Source of the DNA: Proteobacteria bacterium HN_bin10
Lineage (GTDB): Bacteria > Pseudomonadota > Alphaproteobacteria > Caulobacterales > Aquidulcibacteraceae
Assembly (NCBI GenBank): GCA_002083515.1
Contig: LWDN01000097.1
Span: forward strand, 11,343 to 62,573
DNA length: 51,231 nucleotides
Direction: 5' to 3'
Below the pieces are notes generated by a model. The model was given only the letters and a program-made list of their open reading frames with translations. It ran no database searches and had not been told where the DNA came from. This document shows positions 17,991 through 26,649 of the stretch, one piece after another (position 1 is the first letter of the stretch; every line of letters begins with the position of its first letter). A program made the translations under genes and the position numbers.

Positions 17991-17999
17991 TTCGGCCTC

Positions 18000-18743
18000 A
18001 TGAGCCTCGCCGAAACCCGACCCAGCCCACAGGGGCTGCGCTACAAGCGCGTCCTTCTCAAGATTTCCGGCGAAGCGCTGATGGGCGAGGGCCAATACGG
18101 CATCGATACCGGCGTCTGCGAGCACATTGCCCGCGCCGTGCTCGACGCCAGCGCCGCCGGGGCGGAACTCTGCTTGGTGATCGGCGGCGGCAATATCTTT
18201 CGCGGCGTGCAGGGGGCCACGAAGGGCATGGAGCGCGCCAGCGCCGACTACATGGGCATGCTGGCCACAGTCATGAACGCGCTCGCCATGCAGAACGCGA
18301 TCGAAGGCCTGGGCGGCCAGGCGCGCGTGCTTTCGGCCATCCCGATGATGACGGTGTGCGAACCCTACATCCGCCGCCGGGCGCTGCGGCACATGGAGAA
18401 GGGCCGCATCGTCATTTTCGCCGCCGGCACCGGCAATCCGTTCTTCACGACCGATACGGGCGCCGCTTTGCGTGCAGCGGAAATGGGCTGCGACGCGTTG
18501 CTCAAGGGCACGCAGGTCGACGGCGTCTATTCCGCCGATCCCAAGAAGGACAAGAACGCCACCCGCTTCGACAAGCTGAGCTATCACGAAGTGCTGGCCC
18601 GCGATCTCAGGGTGATGGACGCTTCCGCCGTCAGCCTGATGCGCGACAATGGCATTCCTATCGTGGTCTTCTCCATCAACACCCGCGGCAGCTTGGCTGA
18701 TGTCCTGCACGGCCGCGGCGTCTGCACCGTCATTTCAGACTAG
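18000..18743 (+). CDS. pyrH: UMP kinase
   Basis: PyrH phosphorylates UMP to UDP for nucleotide and UDP-sugar supply and is allosterically controlled by GTP and UTP in other bacteria. The 247-aa protein has the amino-acid-kinase fold: LLKISGEALMG near the N terminus, GGGNIFRG, the segment ADYMGMLATVMNALA, and FAAGTGNPFFTTDT, followed by KGTQVDGVYSADP. The start is taken at ATG 18000; an upstream in-frame codon would run into the terminator region. frr follows after 11 nt in the conserved rpsB-tsf-pyrH-frr order. Confidence 0.97.
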   Translation: MSLAETRPSPQGLRYKRVLLKISGEALMGEGQYGIDTGVCEHIARAVLDASAAGAELCLVIGGGNIFRGVQGATKGMERASADYMGMLATVMNALAMQNAIEGLGGQARVLSAIPMMTVCEPYIRRRALRHMEKGRIVIFAAGTGNPFFTTDTGAALRAAEMGCDALLKGTQVDGVYSADPKKDKNATRFDKLSYHEVLARDLRVMDASAVSLMRDNGIPIVVFSINTRGSLADVLHGRGVCTVISD

Positions 18744-18754
18744 GGACGAACGTC

Positions 18755-19321
18755 ATGGCCGCATCGCCGCCTTTCAAACTGGAAGACTACAAGAAGCGCA
18801 TGGATGGCGCGATCACCGCGCTCCAGCATGAGTTCGGCGGTTTGCGCACCGGCCGGGCTTCGCCCTCGCTGTTGGATCCGATCAAGGTCGACGCCTATGG
18901 CGCGGAATCGCCGCTGACCTCGGTGGCGAGCGTCAGCGTGCCGGAACCGCGCATGATTTCGGTGAACGTTTGGGACAAAGCGATCGTCCCGGCCGTCGAC
19001 AAGGCGATCCGCGCCGCCAATCTGGGCCTCAATCCCATCATCGACGGGCAAAGCCTGCGCATTCCGATTCCGCCGCTTACCGGCGAGCGCCGCACCGAAC
19101 TGGCCAAGGTCGCCGGCAAGTACGCCGAGCAGCAACGCATCGCCGTCCGCAACATCCGCCGCGACGCCATGGAGCATCTGAAGAAGCTCGAGAAGGAACA
19201 CGCGATCAGCGAGGACGAGCACAAGCGTCACAACGCCGAAGTGCAGAAGGCCACAGACGATCACATCAAAAAGATCGACGAAGCGCTGCGGCACAAAGAA
19301 GAAGAGATCATGCAGGTTTAG
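18755..19321 (+). CDS. frr: Ribosome recycling factor
   Basis: Frr splits post-termination ribosomes together with EF-G. The 188-aa protein (usual length 185) has the three-helix-bundle sequence with LRTGRASPSLLDPI, the hinge domain with PEPRMISVNVWDK and IPIPPLTGERR, and a lysine-rich C-terminal helix. The TAG stop (19319-19321) is itself part of the first unit of a 7-bp repeat hairpin that fills the gap to uppS. Cotranscription with pyrH is likely. Confidence 0.97.
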   Translation: MAASPPFKLEDYKKRMDGAITALQHEFGGLRTGRASPSLLDPIKVDAYGAESPLTSVASVSVPEPRMISVNVWDKAIVPAVDKAIRAANLGLNPIIDGQSLRIPIPPLTGERRTELAKVAGKYAEQQRIAVRNIRRDAMEHLKKLEKEHAISEDEHKRHNAEVQKATDDHIKKIDEALRHKEEEIMQV

Positions 19322-19408
19322 GTGCTAGGTTTTAGGTGTTAGGTGTTCAGGGGGCGCGCCGTCCTGATCCCAAGAGGCCTAAAACCTAACCCCTAGCACC
19401 TAGCACCT
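19320..19408. repeat. Inverted repeat built of 7-bp units between frr and uppS
   Basis: The left arm (19320-19347) is four heptamers, AGGTGCT, AGGTTTT, AGGTGTT and AGGTGTT. The right arm (19378-19408) is the same kind of unit in reverse orientation, AAAACCT, AACCCCT, AGCACCT and AGCACCT. The arms can form a stem of about 30 bp with scattered mismatches around a 30-nt GC-rich loop. The element begins inside the frr stop codon and ends 3 nt before the uppS ATG, leaving no visible Shine-Dalgarno sequence. Its AT content contrasts with the surroundings, which suggests an inserted element. Confidence 0.8.
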
Positions 19409-19411
19409 GAC

Positions 19412-20155
19412 ATGGCCCAACCGTCTCCCACCTCAGCGCCAGCGGCTCAACCCCGCCACGTCGCCATCATCATGGACGGCAATGGACGCTGGGCGCGCCA
19501 ACGCAATCGGCCGCGCACGTTCGGTCACGCAGAGGGCGTCGAGGCGTTGCGGCGGACCGTGGAGGCGGCCGGCGACGCGGGCATCGAGTATTTGACCGTC
19601 TTCGGCTTCTCGACTGAGAATTGGCGCCGCCCTGCGGAAGAGGTGAACGCGCTCTTCGATCTGCTGCGCCTCTATGTGGCGCGCGATCTCGACAAATTGG
19701 TGCGCGAGGGCGTTCGCGTGCGCGTCATCGGCGGGCGCGAGGGCCTGCAGCGCGACATCGCCGAGATCATCCAAAATGCGGAAGCGCGCACGCGCCACAA
19801 CAGCCGTCTCAACCTCACCATCGCCTTCAATTATGGAGGCCAGGACGAAATCGTTCGCGCCGCGCGCCGTTTCGCCGAAGATGTCGCCGCCGGCAAACTC
19901 AAGGCCAGCGACATCGACGCCCGGATGTTTGAATCCTATCTCGACACCGAGGAGCTGCCGGCGGCGGATCTGTTGATCCGCACCTCGGGCGAGTTCCGGT
20001 TGTCGAACTTCATGCTCTGGCAGTCCGCATACGCAGAGCTGGTCTTCCTCGATGTGCTCTGGCCGGATTTCGGCAAGGAGGCGCTGGCGGAGGCGCTCGC
20101 CATCTATCGCAATCGCGATCGGCGCTACGGGGGGATCGCGACTGAGCCCGCCTGA
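19412..20155 (+). CDS. uppS: Undecaprenyl-diphosphate synthase
   Basis: This cis-prenyltransferase condenses isopentenyl diphosphate onto farnesyl diphosphate to make the C55 lipid carrier for peptidoglycan and O-antigen. The 247-aa protein shows HVAIIMDGNGRWA with the catalytic Asp, TVFGFSTENWRRP, and the C-terminal RTSGEFRLSNFMLWQSAYAE, all diagnostic. The ATG lies 3 nt after a large inverted repeat, so initiation without a Shine-Dalgarno sequence, or coupled to hairpin structure, is likely. cdsA overlaps its 3' end. Confidence 0.96.
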   Translation: MAQPSPTSAPAAQPRHVAIIMDGNGRWARQRNRPRTFGHAEGVEALRRTVEAAGDAGIEYLTVFGFSTENWRRPAEEVNALFDLLRLYVARDLDKLVREGVRVRVIGGREGLQRDIAEIIQNAEARTRHNSRLNLTIAFNYGGQDEIVRAARRFAEDVAAGKLKASDIDARMFESYLDTEELPAADLLIRTSGEFRLSNFMLWQSAYAELVFLDVLWPDFGKEALAEALAIYRNRDRRYGGIATEPA

Positions 20156-21002
20156 GGCCGCCGATGCAGCGCCAACGCGCGGCGACTGGTCCGATCTCGG
20201 CGCGCGCATCGTGTCGGGCTTGGTGCTCGCAGGTCTGGGCTTGGCGGCGGCGTTCGCCGGGGGGCCGTGGCTGGCGGCCGCCTGCGGCGCGGCAGTTGTG
20301 GCGATGAGCTACGAGTGGGCGCGCATGAGCGAGCCCGAGGCGACGATGCCCGCCTTCGCCTTTGCGCTCGCCGGTTCGCTGGGTGCGGTTTTCTTATCGA
20401 GTTGGCAGTATCTGGCGCTGGGCGTGCTCTGGCTTCTGCTCTGCGCAATCGCTTCGGCCACAAGGCGGCGCACGCTCGTCGGCGTGATCGAGACCGCCGG
20501 CGGCGCGCTCTATATCGGACTGCCATGCGCGCTCTTCCTCTGGCTGCGCGACCGTGCGCCGGAAGGATTGCAGACCATTCTCGCGCTCTTCGCCATCATC
20601 TGGGCGGCGGACATTTTCGCCTATTTCGGCGGCAAGCTGATCGGCGGGCCGAAGGTTGCGCGCGGGCTTTCGCCGAATAAGACCTGGTCCGGCATCGTCG
20701 CGGGGACACTCGCCGGCGCCGCCGCTGGCTATGGGTGCGGCCTTCTGTTCCAACCCGACCCATCGCTGCGTGTGCCATGGTTGTGGATCGGCGCACTCGT
20801 GGCATTCACTGGGCTCATGGGCGATTTGTTCGAATCCTTCCTGAAACGCCGGTTCGGCGTGAAGGACGCCAGCCGTATCATTCCCGGCCATGGCGGGGTC
20901 TTGGACCGGATCGACAGCCTGATGGCCGCCACCCTGCTTGTCGGCGCGGCTTTGGCGTTCGGTCCGCGCGCGACCTCGCTCCTGTTCGGCGTGTCGCCAT
21001 GA
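20142..21002 (+). CDS. cdsA: Phosphatidate cytidylyltransferase
   Basis: CdsA makes CDP-diacylglycerol, the branch point for all membrane phospholipids. The integral membrane protein has about eight hydrophobic segments and the C-terminal signature SFLKRRFGVKDASRIIPGHG followed by GVLDRIDSL. The start is uncertain: the only in-frame ATG upstream (20052) lies 104 nt inside uppS, CTG at 20142 gives 286 aa and a 14-nt overlap, and GTG at 20211 would clip the first helix. I chose CTG because the family helix starts near IVSGLVLAG. It lies between uppS and dxr, its usual place. Confidence 0.88.
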   Translation: MSPPEAADAAPTRGDWSDLGARIVSGLVLAGLGLAAAFAGGPWLAAACGAAVVAMSYEWARMSEPEATMPAFAFALAGSLGAVFLSSWQYLALGVLWLLLCAIASATRRRTLVGVIETAGGALYIGLPCALFLWLRDRAPEGLQTILALFAIIWAADIFAYFGGKLIGGPKVARGLSPNKTWSGIVAGTLAGAAAGYGCGLLFQPDPSLRVPWLWIGALVAFTGLMGDLFESFLKRRFGVKDASRIIPGHGGVLDRIDSLMAATLLVGAALAFGPRATSLLFGVSP

Positions 21003-22186
21003 GCCGCACTGTCTCCATCCTCGGCGTCACCGGTTCGGTCGGGCAGTCCACCATTCAGGTGATTGAAGAGCTGCGCGCTCAAGGGCGTGAGATTGAGGTT
21101 GAGGCCGTCACCGCGGCGAGCCGTCTTGATGTCCTTGCGGATGCCTGCCGCCGTCTGAGACCGAAGTTCGCGGCCATTGCCGATCCGACCCTGCTGAACC
21201 AGGCGCGCCAGGCCCTAAGCGGATTGGGCGTGGAGGTTGGCGCCGGTTCCCAGGCTCTGGATGAGGCCGGCGCCCGTCCGGCGGATTGGGTCATGTCCGC
21301 CATCGTGGGGGCGGCCGGGCTGGCGCCGACCATGGCTGCGGTGCGCCGGGGCGTCCATGTTGCACTGGCGAACAAGGAGTGCCTGGTCTGTGCAGGGCCC
21401 TTGTTCATCGAGGCCGCCAAGCGGCACGGCGCGACGCTGCTGCCGGTGGATTCCGAGCACAACGCGATCTTCCAGGTGCTGACGCACCCGGAGCGGGTCG
21501 AGCGGGTGACGCTCACCGCCTCGGGCGGTCCGTTCCGGACCTGGAGCCGCGAGCAGATGGCGGCGGCGAGCCCCGCCCAAGCCTGCGCGCATCCGATGTG
21601 GAGCATGGGGCGCAAGATTTCCGTCGACAGCGCCACCCTGATGAACAAGGGGCTCGAACTGATCGAAGCCTTCTATCTCTTTGGTTTTTCGTCACAAATG
21701 ATCGATGTCATCGTGCATCCGCAGAGTACGATCCACAGTCTGGTGCATTATGTCGACGGCTCGGTGCTGGCGCAGATGGCCAGTCCGGACATGCGCATTC
21801 CGATCGCTTTTGCGCTCACTTGGCCAGACCGGGCTACGGTATCAACTGCCCGCCTCGACCTAGCGAAGCTCGGCCAACTCACGTTCGAAGCGCCGGACAT
21901 GGGGCGTTTTCCCGCCCTGGGCTTAGCGCGGGCGGCGTTGGATCGTGGGGCGGCCGCCACGACAGCCCTGTCCGCCGCCAATGAAATCGCGGTCGACGCC
22001 TTCTTGGGCGGCCGGATTGGATTCCTGGACATTTGCCGGACGGTGGAGGGCGCTCTGAACCAGATGGAGCGTGACGGCGGCGGCCTCCTCGCAAAATTGC
22101 CCTTATCTTTCGATGAAGTGGCGGCGGTGGATCAGGCCGCGCGGCGCGCGGCGCGTTCGGTTGCGGGAATTCCGGCGGCGGCCTAA
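20999..22186 (+). CDS. dxr: 1-deoxy-D-xylulose 5-phosphate reductoisomerase
   Basis: Dxr converts DXP to MEP, the first committed step of the non-mevalonate isoprenoid pathway that feeds UppS. The 395-aa protein begins ILGVTGSVGQST (NADPH loop), then has PVDSEHNAIFQ with metal ligands, TASGGPF, and ISVDSATLMNKGLELIEA followed by VIVHPQSTIHSLV. ATG at 20999 overlaps the cdsA stop by 4 nt; the further upstream in-frame ATG is inside cdsA and unsupported. Confidence 0.97.
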   Translation: MSRTVSILGVTGSVGQSTIQVIEELRAQGREIEVEAVTAASRLDVLADACRRLRPKFAAIADPTLLNQARQALSGLGVEVGAGSQALDEAGARPADWVMSAIVGAAGLAPTMAAVRRGVHVALANKECLVCAGPLFIEAAKRHGATLLPVDSEHNAIFQVLTHPERVERVTLTASGGPFRTWSREQMAAASPAQACAHPMWSMGRKISVDSATLMNKGLELIEAFYLFGFSSQMIDVIVHPQSTIHSLVHYVDGSVLAQMASPDMRIPIAFALTWPDRATVSTARLDLAKLGQLTFEAPDMGRFPALGLARAALDRGAAATTALSAANEIAVDAFLGGRIGFLDICRTVEGALNQMERDGGGLLAKLPLSFDEVAAVDQAARRAARSVAGIPAAA

Positions 22187-22244
22187 AGGCTGATTAGGCG
22201 CAAGAAAAACAAGCCGACGCGCCGGGGAAGGAAGCAGACTTCGA

Positions 22245-23402
22245 ATGGACGTGCTGCAGAACATTGTCGTTTACGCGAGCGCGTTCGTCATCGTGCTGAG
22301 CGTCGTGGTGTTCGTGCACGAGTTCGGTCACTTCCAGGTCGCCCGCTGGCGCGGGGTCGCCATCGACACGTTTTCGATCGGCTTCGGCAAGACGCTCCTC
22401 GGCTGGCGCGACAAGCAGGGCGTGCAATGGAAGATCGGTGCGTTGCCGTTGGGGGGCTACGTAAAGTTCGCCGACGACATGGACGCGATGTCGACGGCGC
22501 CGCGCGAGAAGATCGAGGATCCTGCAGCGCTGGCGGAAGCGCGCGCAAAAGGTCTCTTTCATGCCCAGCCGCTGACCACACGTTCGATGGTCGTGGCGGC
22601 AGGGCCATTCACGAACTTCGTGTTTGCCATCGCGGCGTTTGCAATCCTGGCGCTCATCGCCGGGAAAGATCCAGCGAGCGTCGATCGCGTCGATCCGGGC
22701 TCGCCGGCGGCCGCCGCAGGATTGCAATCGGGCGATATCATCGTTGCGGTCAACGATGAGCGCATCGACGAGTTCCAAGACCTCCAGCGCATCATCGCCG
22801 CATCGCCCAATGTGACTTTGCAGGTTGTGGTGCTGCGCGGCGATCAAGAAATCGAAATGCAGCTGACGCCGCGGCCCAGAAGCGACAATCCTCGCCTGGG
22901 CGCCATTGGCGTCGGGCACACGTCCACATTTGAGAATCGCCAGCGCATCGGTCCGATCGAGGCGGTTGGGGAAGGCGCCTCCAACACATGGCAGATCGTC
23001 GCGCAAACGGGCGCGTACATTGGCGGCATCTTCGTCGGTCGGGAGTCGGGCGATCAGATCGCCGGTCCGCTCGGAATCATCAACATTTCCGGCCAAGTGG
23101 CGAGCTCGGCGCTCGATGCTCCCGAAGCCACGCTCGTGCAGAAACTGCAGCTGCTGGCGCTGTCGCTGCTCAACCTTGCGGCAGTGCTGTCGGTGGCGGT
23201 GGGGCTCGTCAATCTGCTGCCGATCCCCATCCTGGATGGCGGGCACCTGCTGTTTTATGGCATCGAAGCGGTGCGCGGGGGCAAGCCGCTGCCTGCGGCG
23301 GCGCAGGAATGGGCCTACCGGGCCGGATTCGCCGTCATGGCGAGTTTGTTCTTATTCGCTACCTGGAATGACATTACGAGGCTGTTTCCGGGCGGCCAGT
23401 AA
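22245..23402 (+). CDS. rseP: Site-2 intramembrane metalloprotease RseP/MmpA
   Basis: A zinc protease that cleaves transmembrane substrates; in Caulobacter the homologue MmpA degrades the polarity factor PodJ, and in E. coli RseP releases sigma-E. The 385-aa protein has HEFGH at residues 25-29 in the first helix, a single PDZ domain around residues 120-195 (VDPGSPAAAAGLQSGD, with NDERIDEF), and the second active-site segment NLLPIPILDGGHLL near residue 325. E. coli RseP has two PDZ domains. GGGAAGGAAG lies about 10 nt before the ATG. bamA follows after 83 nt. Confidence 0.95.
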   Translation: MDVLQNIVVYASAFVIVLSVVVFVHEFGHFQVARWRGVAIDTFSIGFGKTLLGWRDKQGVQWKIGALPLGGYVKFADDMDAMSTAPREKIEDPAALAEARAKGLFHAQPLTTRSMVVAAGPFTNFVFAIAAFAILALIAGKDPASVDRVDPGSPAAAAGLQSGDIIVAVNDERIDEFQDLQRIIAASPNVTLQVVVLRGDQEIEMQLTPRPRSDNPRLGAIGVGHTSTFENRQRIGPIEAVGEGASNTWQIVAQTGAYIGGIFVGRESGDQIAGPLGIINISGQVASSALDAPEATLVQKLQLLALSLLNLAAVLSVAVGLVNLLPIPILDGGHLLFYGIEAVRGGKPLPAAAQEWAYRAGFAVMASLFLFATWNDITRLFPGGQ

Positions 23403-23451
23403 CAGCGCCACGTCCTTGTCTTTCGAGGCGGGATAGGGTCTTAAAAACCAA

Positions 23452-23467
23452 GACGCTGGGGAGCGTC
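23452..23467 (+). promoter_or_regulatory. Small hairpin in the bamA leader
   Basis: GACGCT, GGGG loop and AGCGTC form a perfect 6-bp stem 18 nt before the bamA ATG. A further GAGCGTC follows, which could compete for pairing with the first arm. A role in bamA translation is speculative. Confidence 0.35.
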
Positions 23468-23485
23468 GGAGCGTCGAGGGCTTTC

Positions 23486-25939
23486 ATGAAGCGGGTACTG
23501 CGGGATGTAGCGCTCGGCGCTCTGGGGTGCGTCGCGACGGTGGGCGCTGGAACAGGCGCGCTCCTGGCGGTCAGCACCGACGCTTATGCGCAGGAAAACC
23601 AGGCAGGCGCACAGGCCTCGAGCGTCGCCATCCGGCGCGTGCTGGTTGAGGGCAACCAGCGCATCGAGCCGGCGACGATCTCATCCTATCTGCAGATTGG
23701 GCCGGGGGATACGTTCGACCCCGAGCGCATCGATCTGTCGCTGAAGACGCTCTTCGCTACCGGCTTGTTCGCCGACGTGCAGATCGAGCAGCGCGGCACG
23801 GACCTGGTCGTGTCTGTCATCGAGAACCCGATCATCAATCGCGTCGTCTTCGAAGGCATGCGCACGCTCGACGAAGAAGACCTTGAGGACGAAGTGCAGG
23901 CGCGTCCGCGTTCGGTGTTCACGCCCGCGCGTGCGCAAGCCGATGTGCAGCGCATTATCGAGGTTTATCGCCGCAACGGTCGCTTCGCCGCCCAGGTCAC
24001 GCCGCAGGTTCGCGAACTCGATCAGAACCGCGTCGATCTGATCTTTGAGGTGGATGAAGGGCCGGTGACCGGCGTCCGCGATGTGAACTTCATCGGTAAC
24101 CAGGAATTCTCCGATCGGCGCTTGCGCGAAGCGATCGTCACAACCGAATCGAGCTGGTGGAACTTCTTTTCCAGCAACGACAATTACGACCCGGACCGCA
24201 TCGAGTACGACCGCGAACAGCTGCGTCAGTTTTATAACAACCGGGGCTATGCGGACTTCCGCGTCGTGTCAGCGGTGGCGGAGCTCACGCCCGACCAGCG
24301 CGATTTCTACATTACCTTTACGGTCGATGAAGGCGTCCGCTACGAATGGGGCGAAGTCCGCATTCAGACGGAATTGAACCGTCTGCCGGAATCTCTGCTG
24401 CGCGCGGCGAGCCCCATCCGGACGGGAACGGTCTTCAGGGGCGATCAGATCGAGGACGCGATCGACGCGATGACCTACATCGCCGGCACGGTGGGCTACG
24501 CCAACGTGCAGATCACGCCGCAGGTTGAGCGTGACCGGGAGAACCAGGTCGTCAATATCACGTTTGAAGTCAACGAAGGCCCGCGTGTTTTCATCGAGCG
24601 TATCGACATCGTCGGCAACACGCGAACGCTTGATCGTGTCATCCGCCGGGAGATGCGGGTAAGCGAAGGCGACGCGTTCAATCGGGTGTTGCTGGATCGC
24701 TCTCGTCAACAGATTCAGGCTCTGGGCTTCTTCAACGAGGTCACAGTTGAAGACACGGACGGGTCGCAGCCGGATCGCGCGGTTGTGAATGTGACCGTTG
24801 AGGAGCAGTCGACCGGTGAGTTTGCGTTTGCCGCAGGTTATTCGTCTACCGACAGCTTTCTCTTCGACATCTCCGTAACCGAGCGCAACTTGCGCGGGCG
24901 GGGGCAATTCCTGCGCCTGCGGGCCTCATCAAGCGCACAGCGCCAGCAGCTCGATTTGCGCTTCACGGAGCCGCGTTTCCTTGGCCGAGAGATATCCGCC
25001 GGCTTTGACGTTTATTCGTTGCGAACGGATTTCCTCGACCAGTCCTCCTTCGAGAACCAATCAACCGGCGTCGGCTTGCGCACCGGCTTCCGCATCGGTG
25101 AGCGTACAAGTCTGGGGCTCACCTACTCGTTGATCCAGGACGAGACCCAGATTGCAGACATCTTTGTCGACCACGACGCGAACATTCTGACGCCGGATGT
25201 CGAGCAATGCGATGCGATCAACCCCAGTCGGCCCTTGCTCTGCGACCAGGAAGGGACGTTCCTGACGTCGGTTCTCGGGTTCACGGTCAATTGGGATCGC
25301 CGTGACAGCCCGGTCAGGGCGACGCGAGGCTTCGACCTCCAGTTCAGCCAGGACATCGCCGGGCTCGGGGGTGAGGTGAACTATCTCCGGACGGAGATGG
25401 AAGGCGGCATATATTACGGGCTTCCGTACGGATTTCGGGCCACATTCCGGGGCAGCGCGGGCCTGATTTCGGGCTGGGGAGGCGACACCGTCCGGATCAA
25501 CGACCGCTTCTTCAAAGGCGGCTCGTCCTTCCGGGGCTTTGATGTCGCCGGCATCGGCCCAAGGCAGCTTTTGGTGGACGACGTCACCGGGGCTGTCATC
25601 GAGGAAGGCGACGCCGTCGGCGGCAATGCATATGCGATCGGCACCCTGCAGCTCGACGTGCCGGTGCCGTTGCCGGAGAGCTTCGGGCTGGGTGGCGCGC
25701 TGTTTGTCGACTTCGGCACGCTCGGGTATCTCGATGCTGCCAACAAGGCCACCATTGATCTGGTCGGGCCAAACCGCCTCATTGTTGACGATTCTGCCAG
25801 CTTAAGAGCAGCGGCGGGTGTGTCGGTCTTCTGGGACTCGCCGTTTGGGCCTGTGCAGTTTGACTTCGCGCAGCCCCTGCAAAACGAGGACTACGACAAC
25901 ATCGAAGAATTCCGGTTCTCCACCCGGACACAATTCTAA
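23486..25939 (+). CDS. bamA: Outer membrane protein assembly factor BamA
   Basis: BamA is the central barrel of the BAM complex that folds and inserts outer-membrane proteins. The 817-aa precursor has a long signal peptide (through about residue 36, ending AYAQ), five POTRA domains up to roughly residue 440 (the first begins IRRVLVEGNQRIEPATI), then a 16-strand barrel. The barrel holds the conserved FKGGSSFRGF segment of loop 6 (VRGF/Y motif) and ends in Phe, the usual terminal beta-signal residue. It lies between the site-2 protease gene and skp, as in related genomes. Confidence 0.97.
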   Translation: MKRVLRDVALGALGCVATVGAGTGALLAVSTDAYAQENQAGAQASSVAIRRVLVEGNQRIEPATISSYLQIGPGDTFDPERIDLSLKTLFATGLFADVQIEQRGTDLVVSVIENPIINRVVFEGMRTLDEEDLEDEVQARPRSVFTPARAQADVQRIIEVYRRNGRFAAQVTPQVRELDQNRVDLIFEVDEGPVTGVRDVNFIGNQEFSDRRLREAIVTTESSWWNFFSSNDNYDPDRIEYDREQLRQFYNNRGYADFRVVSAVAELTPDQRDFYITFTVDEGVRYEWGEVRIQTELNRLPESLLRAASPIRTGTVFRGDQIEDAIDAMTYIAGTVGYANVQITPQVERDRENQVVNITFEVNEGPRVFIERIDIVGNTRTLDRVIRREMRVSEGDAFNRVLLDRSRQQIQALGFFNEVTVEDTDGSQPDRAVVNVTVEEQSTGEFAFAAGYSSTDSFLFDISVTERNLRGRGQFLRLRASSSAQRQQLDLRFTEPRFLGREISAGFDVYSLRTDFLDQSSFENQSTGVGLRTGFRIGERTSLGLTYSLIQDETQIADIFVDHDANILTPDVEQCDAINPSRPLLCDQEGTFLTSVLGFTVNWDRRDSPVRATRGFDLQFSQDIAGLGGEVNYLRTEMEGGIYYGLPYGFRATFRGSAGLISGWGGDTVRINDRFFKGGSSFRGFDVAGIGPRQLLVDDVTGAVIEEGDAVGGNAYAIGTLQLDVPVPLPESFGLGGALFVDFGTLGYLDAANKATIDLVGPNRLIVDDSASLRAAAGVSVFWDSPFGPVQFDFAQPLQNEDYDNIEEFRFSTRTQF

Positions 25940-25953
25940 GGGAGTTACGCGGT

Positions 25954-26598
25954 ATGCGTGTGGTGAGTATTTTTTCGGCGGCCGCCTTGGCGGTGGCCGC
26001 ATTAGCGGTGTCGTCTGATGCGCTGGCGCAGCGAAATCGCGGCGGAGGTCAGGCAACGACGGCGGTGGTCATCAACTATCAGCGCGTTGCCGCGGATTCT
26101 GCCCTGGGGCGCGACATGCAGGCGAAGCTGGCGGCGCTTCGTCAGCAGATCGCAACCGAAGCGCAGGCCTTGGCGCCCGAAGAGCAATCGCTCGCGCAGG
26201 AAGCCCAACGCCTTGCGCAGGCTTCGCGCAACATGACGCCGCAGCAAATTCAGAACAACGCTACCCTGGCGCCTCAGTTCCAGCAGTTCAATCAACGTCG
26301 GCAGCAGCTTGAAGGGCGCAGGGCGACGCTCGGCGGCGACTTTGAGTGTTCGAGCCTCATCGCTTTGCGCGACCTGGAGACCCAGATTCAGCCTGTCGTG
26401 CGTCAGGTCATGCAGTCGCGTGGCGCGGGCATCGCCATCAACTCGGCCAGCGCCACTTTTGACGCCGCGTACGACATCACCAATGCCGTGATCCAGCAAC
26501 TGGACCAGAACCAAAATACGCGTGTGGCGAACGTCACGCGGCGCAGCGCCGCCGAATGTCAGGGCCAGCAACAGCCGGCTGCCGCGCCTGCCCAATAA
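25954..26598 (+). CDS. skp: OmpH/Skp family periplasmic chaperone
   Basis: Skp-type chaperones hold unfolded outer-membrane proteins on the way to BAM. The 214-aa precursor has a Sec signal (cleavage near DALAQ), the family opening VVINYQRVAADSALG and a long Gln/Ala-rich helical stretch from about residue 50 to 120, the coiled-coil tentacles. A QQQPAAAPAQ tail follows. It is somewhat longer than E. coli Skp (161 aa), with an extra C-terminal part. It starts 14 nt after bamA, so the two are surely co-expressed. Confidence 0.88.
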   Translation: MRVVSIFSAAALAVAALAVSSDALAQRNRGGGQATTAVVINYQRVAADSALGRDMQAKLAALRQQIATEAQALAPEEQSLAQEAQRLAQASRNMTPQQIQNNATLAPQFQQFNQRRQQLEGRRATLGGDFECSSLIALRDLETQIQPVVRQVMQSRGAGIAINSASATFDAAYDITNAVIQQLDQNQNTRVANVTRRSAAECQGQQQPAAAPAQ

Positions 26599-26649
26599 GG
26601 GCTTCTCTGGTCGTGACATCGGGCTTCGGCGGCGCCAGATAGTCGGCGC

